A DNA stretch of 47,339 nucleotides from a bacterium. GTDB taxonomy: Bacteria; 4484-113. The notes beneath the pieces are model-generated. The model had not been told where the DNA came from and did not search any database. It saw only the letters and a program-made list of their open reading frames with translations. This document shows positions 34,576 through 43,988 of this stretch, piece after piece (the first letter of the stretch is position 1; each line of letters starts with the position of its first letter). The stretch is from positions 1 to 47,339 of the forward strand of contig JAGGTK010000089.1 of NCBI GenBank assembly GCA_021163765.1, in the 5' to 3' direction. A program made the position numbers and the translations under genes.

Positions 34576-34843
34576 CGGCGAACCCGCTCAATTCCTCGCC
34601 AAGACCTGTGAGCGCGTGAATTTCAACGCCGGACACGCGCGACGCCGGCGGGCCTTTCTTTAGCGCACCCACCAGCGCGTTAAGGCTCTCCTCTTCTTCA
34701 AGCTGAACCACCACTTCAACCGTGCCGTCGGGCAGGTTTCGCACGTAGCCAGCCACGCCAAGCCGCCGCGCGATGCCTAAAACGAAGTGGCGATACCCCA
34801 CGCCCTGCACTATGCCGCTTACAACTAGGCGCTTAGTCTCCAT
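34565..34843 (-). CDS. acyP: Acylphosphatase
   Basis: 92 residues, usual length. The phosphate loop GIVQGVGYRHF carries the catalytic arginine, and the catalytic asparagine is in GYVRNLPDGTVEV. It hydrolyses acyl phosphates such as carbamoyl phosphate or 1,3-bisphosphoglycerate. It overlaps folP by 11 bases at its start and purE by 11 bases at its end. Confidence 0.95.
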   Translation of the reverse strand: METKRLVVSGIVQGVGYRHFVLGIARRLGVAGYVRNLPDGTVEVVVQLEEEESLNALVGALKKGPPASRVSGVEIHALTGLGEELSGFAVRL

Positions 34844-35699
34844 CGCCTGATTCCTTTAGAGCCTGATGAACCTTCACCGCGTCCACCGCTGGTGCGACAT
34901 CATGAACGCGCAGGATTTCCACCCCCTGCAGCAGCAGGGCGACATTCGCGGCAGTTGTGCCGTGAAGCCGGCCATCTGCTTCGCGGCCCAGCAGGTGTCC
35001 CAGAAAGGACTTGCGCGACACGCCGAAGAGAAGCGGCCTGTCCGCGGCCCGCAACTTCGACGCGTGCGCTATCAGCGCCAGGTTGTCCTCAGGGCGCTTG
35101 CCGAATCCTATTCCCGGATCTGTAACGACGCTCTCGCGTCCTATCCCGTGCGCATCCAGCACAGCCAAGCGCTCCTGGAAGAACCCGCGGATTTCACCAA
35201 CCACGTCGCTGTAGTTCGGCGACACCTGCATCGTATCCGGAGTTCCCAGCATGTGCATCAGGACATAGCCGCACCCGTCCTCAGCAACGAGGGGAAGCAG
35301 TTCCTCATCCATTCTTCCGGCTGAAATGTCATTTACTATCGCCGCGCCGCCTGCGAGTGCTTTCTCCGCCACCCGCGCCTTATACGTGTCAATCGAGATA
35401 AGGGCGTCCGGCCTCCGGGCCCTCAGCTCCTCAACAACCGGCAGCACCCGCGCCAGCTCTTCGTCCCTGTCAAGCCGCCGACTTCCGGGGCGCGTGCTTT
35501 CCCCTCCGATATCCACAATGTCAGCGCCCTCGTCGAGCATTTTCTCCGCGTGCGACACGGCGCCCGGAACGTCAGGGAAATGCCGGCCGCCGTCGAAAAA
35601 GGAGTCGGGAGTTAAGTTGAGTATCCCCATCACCAGAGGACGCGTCAGCTCAAGCGCCCTGCCGCGCACCAGCCATCCGCGGGTTTGAACCATCTCCAT
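34833..35699 (-). CDS. folP: Dihydropteroate synthase
   Basis: 288 residues, a TIM barrel that condenses pterin pyrophosphate with p-aminobenzoate. Motifs: GILNLTPDSFFDGG (about 25-38), DIGGESTRPGS (about 62-72), DPGIGFGKRPEDN, GVSRKSFLG and the late RVHDV. It is the target of sulfonamides in this family. The start at 35699 is just after the cytochrome terminator. folE is 1.7 kb upstream on the same strand, so two folate genes flank the cytochrome gene. Confidence 0.95.
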   Translation of the reverse strand: MEMVQTRGWLVRGRALELTRPLVMGILNLTPDSFFDGGRHFPDVPGAVSHAEKMLDEGADIVDIGGESTRPGSRRLDRDEELARVLPVVEELRARRPDALISIDTYKARVAEKALAGGAAIVNDISAGRMDEELLPLVAEDGCGYVLMHMLGTPDTMQVSPNYSDVVGEIRGFFQERLAVLDAHGIGRESVVTDPGIGFGKRPEDNLALIAHASKLRAADRPLLFGVSRKSFLGHLLGREADGRLHGTTAANVALLLQGVEILRVHDVAPAVDAVKVHQALKESGDGD

Positions 35700-35708
35700 C
35701 AGCTTAAC

Positions 35709-35745
35709 AAAAAGCGGAGGCCCCCATAAGTGGAAGCCCCCGCTG
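35709..35745 (-). terminator. Rho-independent terminator after the cytochrome gene
   Basis: On the minus strand AGCGGGGGC pairs with GCCTCCGCT (9 bp, one G-U) around a loop with a further short stem, followed by a TTTTTG tail. It lies between the cytochrome stop at 35766 and the folP start at 35699, so it should separate the two transcripts. Confidence 0.75.
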
Positions 35746-35765
35746 AAATGTTCGCTTTCCCAGGG

Positions 35766-37316
35766 TTAGAAAACTTCCTCAGCGATGCCGTACATCTCAA
35801 TCGGACGGTCGCTGAGCTGGTATACACCGGTGAATTGCTTGCTTGCCCGGCGATAGAACAGTTGCGAGGTGATATACACCGAGCCGGTTACACCGGATAC
35901 GTCTATCTCGTAGTCCTCCGCCACCGTCTCTCCGGGCGGGATGCGCGTATCGTACTCGATGAAGTCAGCCTCCCAGTAAGGTATCTCGGCGCGATAGTCG
36001 AACGTGCGCCCCAGCTTCTTTTCGTAGATGCGGATGTCTTCAAAGAAAATGTTGCCTTCTGCGTCTTCCCCGCGAACAATCAAAACGAGCTGGTGGAACG
36101 GAAGCCCGGTCGGCAGCATATGGCCCGCACCCGTATTGGTGACTTCAACCGTCGCAGTGACCAGGTCGCCTTCGCGTTCGGCAGTGAGGGAGAGCTCCGC
36201 CGCATCGCGCAGGAATTCAGGCTGCGTGCCGCGGAAATCGTGGAAGTGGAACTCCCTGCGGTCCGGCCCGTGCTTGGACGGCGGCATACGCCCCAAACCG
36301 AGAGATTCGGAGGACGGCATATGACAGCTCTGGCACGTCTCGTAGGAGGGACCCGGTATTGCGTAATCGCTTCTCAGCCACTCGTTGTAGGTATCCTGCA
36401 CGATAACGCCGTAACCGTTCACCTCCTGGTGGCATGGTGCGCACATACGAGAGTCGGTGTATACGGCGGAATAGCGGATCGTGTGAGCTGAAGTCGGCGC
36501 CTCGTCGAGGGGCCCGAACTTTTGCAGTCCGAACCTGTGCTCGTACGACAGGCCGTAGTACTGGTTGTAAAGCTCAGGGAACTTCACCTGGGTCCGGTCT
36601 GTCGGCAATCCCATTCGGCTGATGGTGTGGCAGAAGTCGCAGCTTACGCCATCCTTGACGTAGTCGTTCAACCGCTGCCAGTAGTTCAACTGCTCGCGGA
36701 TTGCGATATCAGAGTTCGGCCAAGTATCCTTGCGAACGCCAAGTGTGGGATCCACCTCGCCCGAAGCTACATCCTTCAGTCTCGGAACGTAACCCTCGCG
36801 CATAGCTTTCAGAAACTCAACCAGCGGCTTGTTAGTGCTGTGCTGAATTTCCGCGTTGATGGCGGGAGCGTGGCAGGACAGGCAGTCCACCCTTTCCGGC
36901 ATCTGGGCGCTTGTCGGAAGGATGTCGTCTTCCCACAGCTCACCAAGGCGACGCATGTTCTTGATGTTTTTCTCCGTGAAGTCGTAAAACTCCCGGTATT
37001 CCGCTGCTGCCTGCTGATAAAAAGGCTCAGTGTAAGCGGTGCCGTGGGCGGAATACTGCCACTGCTTGTAATAATCGGTGTGGCACAGTGAGCATGACTC
37101 GGAGTAGTCGAGAAGGGGAACGTATGGCACGTCCGGAGTCTCGACGCCGTACTTAGCCATGTTCTGCTCGAACAGTTGCCGCCAGGGCCGCTTATACTTT
37201 TTCGGACGCGCCTCTCCGCGTTGCTGTGCAATCGCGGTCAGGCTGAAAGCCAACAGCAAACCGATGAGTAAGACGATTCCCAGGACCCTCTCACTCCGAC
37301 AAAGGATCTTCTTCAT
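35766..37316 (-). CDS. Five-haem c-type cytochrome, exported
   Basis: 516 residues from the ATG at 37316, six bases after GGAG (a TTG at 37328 is also in frame). A signal peptide (VLGIVLLIGLLLAFSLTAIA) ends near residue 32. Five CxxCH motifs are visible: CSLCH, CLSCH, CDFCH, CAPCH and CQSCH. The region resembles the cytochrome c554/multihaem family, and the C-terminal beta domain has TNTGAGHMLPTGLPF, often found in such proteins and perhaps giving a distal haem ligand. It would carry electrons outside the plasma membrane. The redox partner and substrate are unknown. It has its own strong promoter and terminator, and is therefore regulated apart from folE and folP. Confidence 0.88.
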   Translation of the reverse strand: MKKILCRSERVLGIVLLIGLLLAFSLTAIAQQRGEARPKKYKRPWRQLFEQNMAKYGVETPDVPYVPLLDYSESCSLCHTDYYKQWQYSAHGTAYTEPFYQQAAAEYREFYDFTEKNIKNMRRLGELWEDDILPTSAQMPERVDCLSCHAPAINAEIQHSTNKPLVEFLKAMREGYVPRLKDVASGEVDPTLGVRKDTWPNSDIAIREQLNYWQRLNDYVKDGVSCDFCHTISRMGLPTDRTQVKFPELYNQYYGLSYEHRFGLQKFGPLDEAPTSAHTIRYSAVYTDSRMCAPCHQEVNGYGVIVQDTYNEWLRSDYAIPGPSYETCQSCHMPSSESLGLGRMPPSKHGPDRREFHFHDFRGTQPEFLRDAAELSLTAEREGDLVTATVEVTNTGAGHMLPTGLPFHQLVLIVRGEDAEGNIFFEDIRIYEKKLGRTFDYRAEIPYWEADFIEYDTRIPPGETVAEDYEIDVSGVTGSVYITSQLFYRRASKQFTGVYQLSDRPIEMYGIAEEVF

Positions 37317-37371
37317 CAGCTGCTCCAATAGGTGGTTTGTCTTGGCCCGTCAGCCAAGATGTCAAGACCAG

Positions 37372-37400
37372 AGTATACAGACCGGATATGCAAAAGTCAA
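37372..37400 (-). promoter_or_regulatory. Promoter of the multihaem cytochrome gene
   Basis: On the minus strand TTGACT (37400-37395) and TATACT (37377-37372) are 17 bp apart, a near-consensus match. The leader of about 50 bases holds a 6-bp inverted repeat, CTTGGC/GCCAAG, at 37341-37358, which could be an operator or a leader hairpin. Confidence 0.8.
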
Positions 37401-37430
37401 ATAATAAACCGCTTGCGCGCATAAGGGGCA

Positions 37431-38018
37431 TTACAGGACTTCGCTGTGCCCCTGTATCAGCCGAAACAGCTCCGCCCGGGAGGCCGGATTAATGTGGAAT
37501 ATGCCCCTAAGGGCCGACGTGGTGACAATGCTACCCCGCTTTTTAACCCCCCTTAGTTCCATGCACAGATGCCGCGCTTCCAGCACCACGGCAACCCCGT
37601 GAGGGCGCATGGTCGCCTGAAGCATATCAGCCATCTGCCATGTCAGCCGCTCCTGCACCTGCGGGCGCCGGCATAGATGTGAGAACGCACGCACAATCTT
37701 TGAGAGACCGCAGATGGTGCCTTTTGGTATGTAAGCGATATGGGCTTTGCCCATAAACGGCATCAGATGGTGCTCGCAGATGGAGTAGAAGTCTATATCG
37801 CGCAGGAGAACAAGCTCCTCGTGCCGCTCGTGGTAGACCGACGACCGGATAAGCTCGTACCCATCCTCCTCGACTCCGCCGAGTATCTCCTCGTACATCT
37901 GGGCGACCCGTCCGGGCGTTCCGAGAAGACCTTCGCGTTCAGGGTCTTCGCCAATCGCCTCAAGTATCTCGCGGACTGCCCTGGCGATGCGCTCCCGGTC
38001 TATCAGCCTTTTGCTCAT
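37431..38018 (-). CDS. folE: GTP cyclohydrolase I
   Basis: 195 residues. It converts GTP to dihydroneopterin triphosphate, the first step to folate. The zinc ligands are in SICEHHLMPF (Cys and His, about 82-91) and HLCMELRGVKKRGS; RPQVQERLT and the HINPASRAEL-like end are typical. Its ATG overlaps the ftsH stop (ATGA), so it is translated from the ftsH transcript. In bacilli folE (mtrA) and mtrB form an operon; here mtrB is about 6 kb away on the same strand. Confidence 0.96.
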   Translation of the reverse strand: MSKRLIDRERIARAVREILEAIGEDPEREGLLGTPGRVAQMYEEILGGVEEDGYELIRSSVYHERHEELVLLRDIDFYSICEHHLMPFMGKAHIAYIPKGTICGLSKIVRAFSHLCRRPQVQERLTWQMADMLQATMRPHGVAVVLEARHLCMELRGVKKRGSIVTTSALRGIFHINPASRAELFRLIQGHSEVL

Positions 38019-39961
38019 GCGCCACTCCCGCTCAGCCCGATGCTTAGCGAACCAGGGGAGGTTTCTGAGGTCGCCTGATCCGAGATGCCGGTCGCATCGC
38101 CGCCCTGCGGACTCTCGTCGAAATCCTTCATGATTTCCTCAAACTCACGCCTTTCAAGGGTCTCTCGCTCAATGAGAACCTTGCTGAGGCGATCCAGCGC
38201 AGCGCGATTCTCATCGAGTATCTGCGTCGCCTTCTCGTGGCATTCGCTCACAATGCGCCTGACTTCCTCATCAATGACCGCCGCTATCTCTTCAGAGTAG
38301 TTGCGGTCTTCCGCCAGGGCTTTACCCAGGAAGATGTTCTGGTGCTTGCTGCCAAAGGCCAGCGGCCCCAGCTTTTCACTCATACCGAAGCGAGTAACCA
38401 TCTCCCGGGCAATCTCGGTCGCATGCTCGATATCATTCCGCGCACCCGTCGTAATCTCGTCTCCCCCGAAGATGACTTCTTCCGCTGAGCGCCCGCCCAT
38501 CATCACGCAGATCTTGTTCAACAACTGATGCCGCGTCTCGTTGAGCCGGTCTTCTTCCGGCAGGTATAGCACATAGCCCAGCGACATGCCCCGGGGAAGT
38601 ATCGATATTTTGTGCACCGGGTCCGCGCCCGGCAGCCGATAGGCCACCACCGCGTGGCCCAGCTCGTGGTAGGCCGTCAGCCGCTTTTCCTTCTCCGTCA
38701 TAATCCGGCTGCGCCGCTCCGGCCCCGCCACCACTCGCTCAGCCGCCTCAGCCAGCTCGCCCATAGTAATCCTGTCCAGCCCTCTCCGTGCGGCCAGCAG
38801 CGCGGCCTCGTTCGCAACATTGTGCAGGTCTGCACCGGAGAATCCGGGCGTGCGCTGCGCGATGGCCTTTATGTCCACGCTGGAGTCAATCGGCTTGTTC
38901 TTCAGGTGGATTTTAAGAATCTCCTCCCGCCCTTTCGAATCGGGGCTGTCAACGACGACGCGCCGGTCGAATCGCCCCGGGCGCAGCAGGGCCGGATCGA
39001 GCACGTCGGGCCTGTTCGTTGCGGCAAGCACGATTACCCCCGAATTCGGCTCGAAGCCGTCCAGCTCAACCAGCAGTTGGTTAAGGGTCTGCTCGCGCTC
39101 ATCGTGCCCCCCGCCAATGCCCGACCCGCGATGACGACCCACCGCGTCCAGCTCGTCAACGAACACCAGGCACGGCGCTCGGCGCTTGGCCTGGTCAAAC
39201 AGATCTCGCACGCGCGCCGCGCCCACGCCAACAAACATCTCAACGAAGTCACTCCCGCTGATGAAGAAGAACGGCACGCCGGCCTCACCCGCAACCGCCT
39301 TTGCCAGCAGTGTCTTGCCGCATCCTGGCGGCCCGAGCAGTATCACGCCCTTGGGTATCTCCGCGCCCAGCCGCTGATACTTGGCCGGGTCCTTCAGGAA
39401 GTCCACAACTTCCCGGAGTTCATCCACGACTTCTTCCAGCCCCGCAACGTCCTTGAAGGTTGTGCGAGTCTTCTCCGGGTTCATCATACGCGCCCTGGAC
39501 TTGCCGAAATTGAATGCTTGCGACTGGCCACCAGCCTGAGCGGAGCGCGAGAAAATGAACCAGATGAAGGCGATGGGCAAAAGGAGCATCAGTATCCAGA
39601 TTATTGTCGTAGGGTTAAACAGCAGCGACAGCCCCGAAGGCTTCACTATCTCGACACTCACGCCGTGCTCACCCGCAACCGCAAGAACATCAGCATATTC
39701 GGGTGGCAGATTCGCCTTATACCTGCCAGTAGTCTCGTTTCCTTCTGTGTCCGTGGTCGGAAGGAAATCGCCTTCCGCTGTGTCCGTATCGCTGTTTATG
39801 CTGATCGTCGCCACATTGCCAGACTCAATGTGCGAGATGAGCTCTGTGTATGAGAGCTCTTCAACCCCCATCTGCCCCACGCGGGAAAAGAACACCGCGG
39901 CAAGCACGATGAAGAGAAGAATGAGGGCAATCTGTACAAACCTGCTTCCCACATCAATCAC
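38015..39961 (-). CDS. ftsH: ATP-dependent zinc metalloprotease FtsH
   Basis: 648 residues. Two membrane helices (about 8-25 and 118-136) flank a short extracytoplasmic domain. The AAA module has [14 protein letters not shown] (Walker A), [10 protein letters not shown] (Walker B), the pore loop in [14 protein letters not shown], and the arginine finger RPGRFDRRV. The zinc site is HELGHAVV, with the third ligand in the region after TGARNDIE. It degrades membrane and some soluble proteins. The start is a GTG at 39961; no clear ribosome-binding site is seen, and a GTG nine bases downstream is possible. Confidence 0.96.
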   Translation of the reverse strand: MIDVGSRFVQIALILLFIVLAAVFFSRVGQMGVEELSYTELISHIESGNVATISINSDTDTAEGDFLPTTDTEGNETTGRYKANLPPEYADVLAVAGEHGVSVEIVKPSGLSLLFNPTTIIWILMLLLPIAFIWFIFSRSAQAGGQSQAFNFGKSRARMMNPEKTRTTFKDVAGLEEVVDELREVVDFLKDPAKYQRLGAEIPKGVILLGPPGCGKTLLAKAVAGEAGVPFFFISGSDFVEMFVGVGAARVRDLFDQAKRRAPCLVFVDELDAVGRHRGSGIGGGHDEREQTLNQLLVELDGFEPNSGVIVLAATNRPDVLDPALLRPGRFDRRVVVDSPDSKGREEILKIHLKNKPIDSSVDIKAIAQRTPGFSGADLHNVANEAALLAARRGLDRITMGELAEAAERVVAGPERRSRIMTEKEKRLTAYHELGHAVVAYRLPGADPVHKISILPRGMSLGYVLYLPEEDRLNETRHQLLNKICVMMGGRSAEEVIFGGDEITTGARNDIEHATEIAREMVTRFGMSEKLGPLAFGSKHQNIFLGKALAEDRNYSEEIAAVIDEEVRRIVSECHEKATQILDENRAALDRLSKVLIERETLERREFEEIMKDFDESPQGGDATGISDQATSETSPGSLSIGLSGSGA

Positions 39962-40038
39962 CAGCGCCCGCCGAGCGACCGGACGCGCGACACTATGTTA
40001 GCACAGCTTTCCCTCCGGCTCACTTATTGCATCGAATC

Positions 40039-41319
40039 CTATCCGCCAGGCCTGAACTCGGACAGGTCCAGCTCGCCGAGCACCACTACCACTTTCTTTA
40101 GCTTGTCCTTGCTGCCGCCGCGAGCTACCAGCAGGGTAACCTTGTCACCCACCTTGTGGCGGTCTATCTCTGTAATAAGCTCGTCGGTGGTGCGGATCTC
40201 CACGTCATCCAGTTTAAGGATCACGTCGCCAGCCTCAATGTGAGCCCTGTCAGCCGGACTGCCGACATTCACCTGCACGACGTACGCCCCGCGGGTTACA
40301 TCTATCCTGAGCTCTTCGTGGTTGTCTTCGGTGACATCCTGCACCGTCACGCCTATGCCGGGATAGCTGATTTTGCCCTCCTTGATAATCTGCTCAATCG
40401 TGCCCTTAACTTCGTTTATTGGTATCGCAAATCCGATTCCCCGGGCGTACGGCAGGATGGCCTGGTTGACGCCGATAACCTCTCCCCTGGCATTGAGCAA
40501 CGGGCCGCCTGAGTTTCCCTGATTGATCGATGCGTCAGTCTGGATGAGCTTCTTCACCCGGCGTGCGTCCATCTCCATAGCGAGTTCGCGCGGGTCACGA
40601 CCGGTCGTGGAGATAATTCCCTGAGTAACTGTCGCTTCCAGCCCGAACGGGCTGCCGATTGCCACCGCGGGCTCCCCTATTCGCACGGCTTCCGAGTCAC
40701 CCAGCGGGGCGACAGGAAGGTCCCTTGCATCGATTTTCAATACCGCAATGTCCTTCAGGTTGTCGGTTCCAACGAGTGTCGCCTTAAACTCGCGACCGTC
40801 ACTCAGCGTTATTGTGATTTCATCCATTCCCTGCACCACGTGAGCGTTGGTCACTATATGTCCCCTCTCAGACACTATGAACCCGCTGGCAACCCCCTGC
40901 ATTGGCGGCTTTTGGTAATTGGGTTCAGGAATGTCGAGCCAGGGGAACTGCTCCCGGAACCATTCGAAGGAATCCCCTTGCCCCCACCTTTGGCCGCCTT
41001 CCGGAAGCTCCTTATACATACCCGGGCCGTCATCCGCTTTAGCATCCGACCCGGCGTCAGGCCTTGTGGAGGTCTTGACGTTTACGACAAAAGGCAGTGC
41101 CTTTTCAACCAGGTCGGCGACCCAGTAAATGTTGCCGCTCAGGTCTTCGCCCTTCATCAACGGCGCACGGAACGAAGCCGGCTGCGAGTAGTTGGCCTGA
41201 TAGTTCCCCCTGGCACGAAGCTCCGCCGTGCTGTGGCCAAGATAGATGACCAAGCCAACCAATACGACGATCAGCCCCAGAGCCAGTATCTTCCAAAACC
41301 TATCGCCGGTGTTAAGCAT
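40039..41319 (-). CDS. HtrA/DegP-type serine protease
   Basis: 426 residues from the ATG at 41319, nine bases after GGAGG (a GTG at 41325 is closer to it). A single N-terminal anchor (about 10-28) puts the protease outside the plasma membrane. The triad is His in VTNAHVV, Asp in LKDIAVLKI and Ser in NQGNSGGPL. One PDZ domain follows (about 320-410, with YVVQVNVGSPADRAHIEAGD). One PDZ and an anchor suggest a DegS or HtrA/B-like form. It is divergent from dnaK, so both quality-control systems face the same spacer. Confidence 0.94.
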   Translation of the reverse strand: MLNTGDRFWKILALGLIVVLVGLVIYLGHSTAELRARGNYQANYSQPASFRAPLMKGEDLSGNIYWVADLVEKALPFVVNVKTSTRPDAGSDAKADDGPGMYKELPEGGQRWGQGDSFEWFREQFPWLDIPEPNYQKPPMQGVASGFIVSERGHIVTNAHVVQGMDEITITLSDGREFKATLVGTDNLKDIAVLKIDARDLPVAPLGDSEAVRIGEPAVAIGSPFGLEATVTQGIISTTGRDPRELAMEMDARRVKKLIQTDASINQGNSGGPLLNARGEVIGVNQAILPYARGIGFAIPINEVKGTIEQIIKEGKISYPGIGVTVQDVTEDNHEELRIDVTRGAYVVQVNVGSPADRAHIEAGDVILKLDDVEIRTTDELITEIDRHKVGDKVTLLVARGGSKDKLKKVVVVLGELDLSEFRPGG

Positions 41320-41359
41320 TTTCACGAACCTCCAAATATCCGTTCAGGATTGCATATCC

Positions 41360-41388
41360 ATTCTACTTTGACCGGGCGGCGAAGGCAA
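41360..41388 (-). promoter_or_regulatory. Putative htrA promoter
   Basis: On the minus strand TTGCCT (41388-41383) and TAGAAT (41365-41360) have a 17-bp spacer, followed by about 40 bases to the start codon. The -35 matches 4 of 6 consensus bases, the -10 matches 5 of 6. Confidence 0.55.
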
Positions 41389-41555
41389 TCCGCGCTTGTC
41401 GCCCGGCATCAAGTAGGATGCTCAAACGACCAAAATGTTCGATTTCCCGGAGTGTAACGGATTCTCTGCCTTTATTTCATACCACATACAATAGACGCCC
41501 GAAATGACGGGTAAATAAGCTTAGTCGCGCCACATTAGATTATATGATGGTGTGC

Positions 41556-41584
41556 TTGACAGATTATCGAATTTGGGGTATATT
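41556..41584 (+). promoter_or_regulatory. dnaK operon promoter
   Basis: A perfect -35 TTGACA (41556-41561), a 17-bp spacer and TATATT (41579-41584). The predicted start, about 41591, lies just before the GGAGAGG ribosome-binding site. No CIRCE element is present, and no HAIR element (CTTGAGT-N7-ACTCAAG) is evident. A 7-bp direct repeat AGATTAT at 41537-41543 and 41561-41567 flanks the -35. The rest of the spacer, about 41390-41535, shows no other feature to me. Confidence 0.85.
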
Positions 41585-41616
41585 AGTGCTCCAAGAAATT
41601 TCGGAGAGGTTGATTT

Positions 41617-43455
41617 ATGACCAACGTAATAGGCATTGACCTGGGAACAACAAACTCTTGTCTGGCGGTGATGGAGGCTGGTGAGGCCAAGATTATCACC
41701 AACTCTGAAGGCGGAAGAACAACGCCGTCGGTTGTGCACATCTCCCGTGAGGGCGAACGAATCGTGGGAGTCGCTGCCAAGCGCCAGCTGATTACTCATC
41801 CTGAGCGAACAATTGCTTCAATCAAACGGAAAATGGGCTCCGATTTCAAGGTGACGATTGACGGACGCGACTATACTCCCCAGGAGATCTCCGCGATGAT
41901 TCTGGGCAAGCTCAAGCGCGACGCGGAGTCCTATCTGGGAGAGCCGGTAACCCAGGCTGTCATTACGGTACCGGCTTACTTTGAGGACGCCCAGAAGCGC
42001 GCGACACGCGACGCAGGCAAGATCGCGGGGCTGGAAGTGCTCCGCATCATCAACGAGCCCACTGCGGCCGCCCTGGCATACGGTCTCGACAAGGCGGAAA
42101 AAGAGCAGACCGTGATGGTTTACGACCTTGGCGGCGGAACATTCGACGTGTCCATTCTTGAAATCGGCGAGGGCGTATTTGAGGTCAAAGCCACTAGCGG
42201 CAACAACCACCTAGGCGGCGATGACTTCGACCAGCGCATTGCAGAATGGCTAGCGGACAACTTCCAGCGCGAACAGGGCATCGACCTGCGCGATGACCCG
42301 CGAGCCATGCAGCGCCTGCGTGAAGGCGCCGAAAAAGCCAAGATCGAGCTTTCCACCGCCATGACCACTGATATCGGCCTGCCGTTCATCACCGCAGACG
42401 CTGACGGCCCGAAGCACCTGGACACAACCCTCTCCCGCAGCAAGTTTGAAGAGCTCATTGACGACCTGCTGGAGAAAACGGTCGCGCCGGTAAAGCAGGC
42501 TATGAGCGACGCAGGCGTGTCCGCAGGCGATATTGACCAAATACTGCTCGTCGGCGGCTCCACCCGCATCCCCGCGGTGCAGAAGCTCGTCAAGCAACTC
42601 GCCGGCAAAGAACCAAGCAAGAACGTTAATCCCGACGAGGTCGTCGCCATCGGCGCAGCCATCCAGGCCGCGGTGCTTAAGGGCGAGGTTAAAGACGTAT
42701 TGCTCCTGGACGTGACACCGCTGAGCCTCGGCATCGAAACTCTCGGCGGCGTTTTCACCAAGATGATTCCCCGCAACACCACCATCCCGACACGCAAAAG
42801 CGAGATTTTCTCCACGGCGGCGGACAACCAGACTACGGTGGAGATTCACGTACTGCAGGGCGAGCGCGAGATGGCTACCTACAACAAGAGCCTGGGCCGC
42901 TTCCACCTCGTAGGTATTCCGCCGGCCCCCCGCGGCATCCCGCAGATCGAGGTGACGTTCGATATCGACGCCAATGGCATCGTTAACGTGAGCGCAAAGG
43001 ACCTGGCAACCAACAAGGAGCAGAAGATTACTATCACGGGCACGTCCAACCTCAATGACGATGACATCAGCCAGATGGTCAAGGACGCCGAAGCGCACGC
43101 GCAAGAAGACCGGCGACGCCGCGAAGAGGTCGAAGCGGTCAACAAGGCCGACAGCCTTATTTACCAAACGCAGAAGACGCTGCGCGAACACGGCAGCAAA
43201 ATCACCAGTTCGGACCGTAACGCGACCGAGAAGGCGCTTGAAGAGCTCAAGAAGGCCGTGGAAAACAAAAACGTTGAGGACATCAAGGCTAAGACTGACC
43301 TGCTGCTGCAGGCAAGCTACCGGCTCGCGGAGTATATGTACCAGGAGGCCGGAGCGGGCAGAGAAGGGGCGGGTGGAGCCGTGCCTGAGCCTGAAACCCC
43401 TCTGGACAATGAAGGCGATAACGTGGTTGACGCCGACTTCAAGGAAGTCGACTAG
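41617..43455 (+). CDS. dnaK: Chaperone DnaK (Hsp70)
   Basis: 612 residues. The ATPase domain begins [11 protein letters not shown] and contains [30 protein letters not shown] and [10 protein letters not shown]. The interdomain linker [12 protein letters not shown] and the substrate domain follow, with an acidic end ([10 protein letters not shown]). The segment near residue 70 ([15 protein letters not shown]) lacks the 23-residue or so insertion of proteobacterial DnaKs, as in Gram-positive types. It refolds unfolded proteins with DnaJ and GrpE, both encoded downstream. Confidence 0.98.
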   Translation: MTNVIGIDLGTTNSCLAVMEAGEAKIITNSEGGRTTPSVVHISREGERIVGVAAKRQLITHPERTIASIKRKMGSDFKVTIDGRDYTPQEISAMILGKLKRDAESYLGEPVTQAVITVPAYFEDAQKRATRDAGKIAGLEVLRIINEPTAAALAYGLDKAEKEQTVMVYDLGGGTFDVSILEIGEGVFEVKATSGNNHLGGDDFDQRIAEWLADNFQREQGIDLRDDPRAMQRLREGAEKAKIELSTAMTTDIGLPFITADADGPKHLDTTLSRSKFEELIDDLLEKTVAPVKQAMSDAGVSAGDIDQILLVGGSTRIPAVQKLVKQLAGKEPSKNVNPDEVVAIGAAIQAAVLKGEVKDVLLLDVTPLSLGIETLGGVFTKMIPRNTTIPTRKSEIFSTAADNQTTVEIHVLQGEREMATYNKSLGRFHLVGIPPAPRGIPQIEVTFDIDANGIVNVSAKDLATNKEQKITITGTSNLNDDDISQMVKDAEAHAQEDRRRREEVEAVNKADSLIYQTQKTLREHGSKITSSDRNATEKALEELKKAVENKNVEDIKAKTDLLLQASYRLAEYMYQEAGAGREGAGGAVPEPETPLDNEGDNVVDADFKEVD

Positions 43456-43497
43456 GCCCGATACACATATAACTAACTAAAAAGGAGGTAACTAACA

Positions 43498-43935
43498 ATG
43501 GCACTTCTAAGAAGGTATGGAGCTGATTTCCCAGCGCGAAGCCTGCGCAGGGAAATGGAGCAGTTGTTTGAGGACTTCTTCGGGACATCGACCGAAGGTG
43601 CCAAGCTTACGGAATGGTCACCTCTGGTCGATATCAAGGAAGAGGACAACGGGTTCAAGGTCAAGGTTGACCTTCCGGGGATGGATAAGGACGACATCTG
43701 CATCGAAGTGGATGGCAACCGGCTGGCTATCAGCGGCGAACGCAAGTTCGAGCAGGAGGAAAAGAAGGAAAATTACCACTTCGTCGAACGCAGTTACGGC
43801 AAGTTCTACCGCTCCTTCACGCTCCCCGCAATTGTCCAAGCGGACAAGATTGACGCTACCTACAAGGACGGCGTGCTAGAGGTCAACCTGCCCAAGAAGG
43901 AAGAGGTCAAACCCAAGAAAGTGACCATCAAGTAA
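43498..43935 (+). CDS. Small heat-shock protein (Hsp20/alpha-crystallin)
   Basis: 145 residues. The alpha-crystallin domain (about 40-135) begins SPLVDIKEEDNGFKVKVDLPG, split as SPLVDIKEEDN and GFKVKVDLPG, and has the YKDGVLEVNLPK motif, the conserved G-V-L of the family. It holds unfolding proteins for DnaK. AAAAGGAGG precedes the ATG. Its insertion between dnaK and grpE is unusual; in most HspR-controlled operons dnaK, grpE, dnaJ and hspR are adjacent. Confidence 0.94.
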   Translation: MALLRRYGADFPARSLRREMEQLFEDFFGTSTEGAKLTEWSPLVDIKEEDNGFKVKVDLPGMDKDDICIEVDGNRLAISGERKFEQEEKKENYHFVERSYGKFYRSFTLPAIVQADKIDATYKDGVLEVNLPKKEEVKPKKVTIK

Positions 43936-43945
43936 ACCAGCTACC

Positions 43946-43973
43946 GGCGGGGCCGGGCTATCCCGGCTCCGCC
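43946..43973 (+). other. Strong hsp20-grpE intercistronic hairpin
   Basis: GGCGGGGCCGGG (43946-43957) pairs with CCCGGCTCCGCC (43962-43973) over 12 bp (one G-U) around CTAT. No T-run follows; the next bases are CCCAATAAC. It may protect the 3' end of a dnaK-hsp20 mRNA or thin out downstream expression. Confidence 0.55.
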
Positions 43974-43988
43974 CCCAATAACATACGG

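Noticed and set aside
35730..36491. A 253-codon plus-strand frame opposite the cytochrome gene
   Set aside because: It runs antisense to the haem-binding gene and through its terminator; no ribosome-binding site or family pattern.
38612..39853. A 413-codon plus-strand frame opposite ftsH
   Set aside because: FtsH on the minus strand carries all AAA and zinc motifs; the opposite frame is low-complexity shadow sequence.
41390..41616. CIRCE or HAIR operator upstream of dnaK
   Set aside because: No TTAGCACTC-N9-GAGTGCTAA, and the fragments resembling CTTGA and CTCAA are not correctly oriented or spaced.
42250..43191. A 313-codon minus-strand frame opposite dnaK
   Set aside because: Antisense shadow of a certain dnaK.
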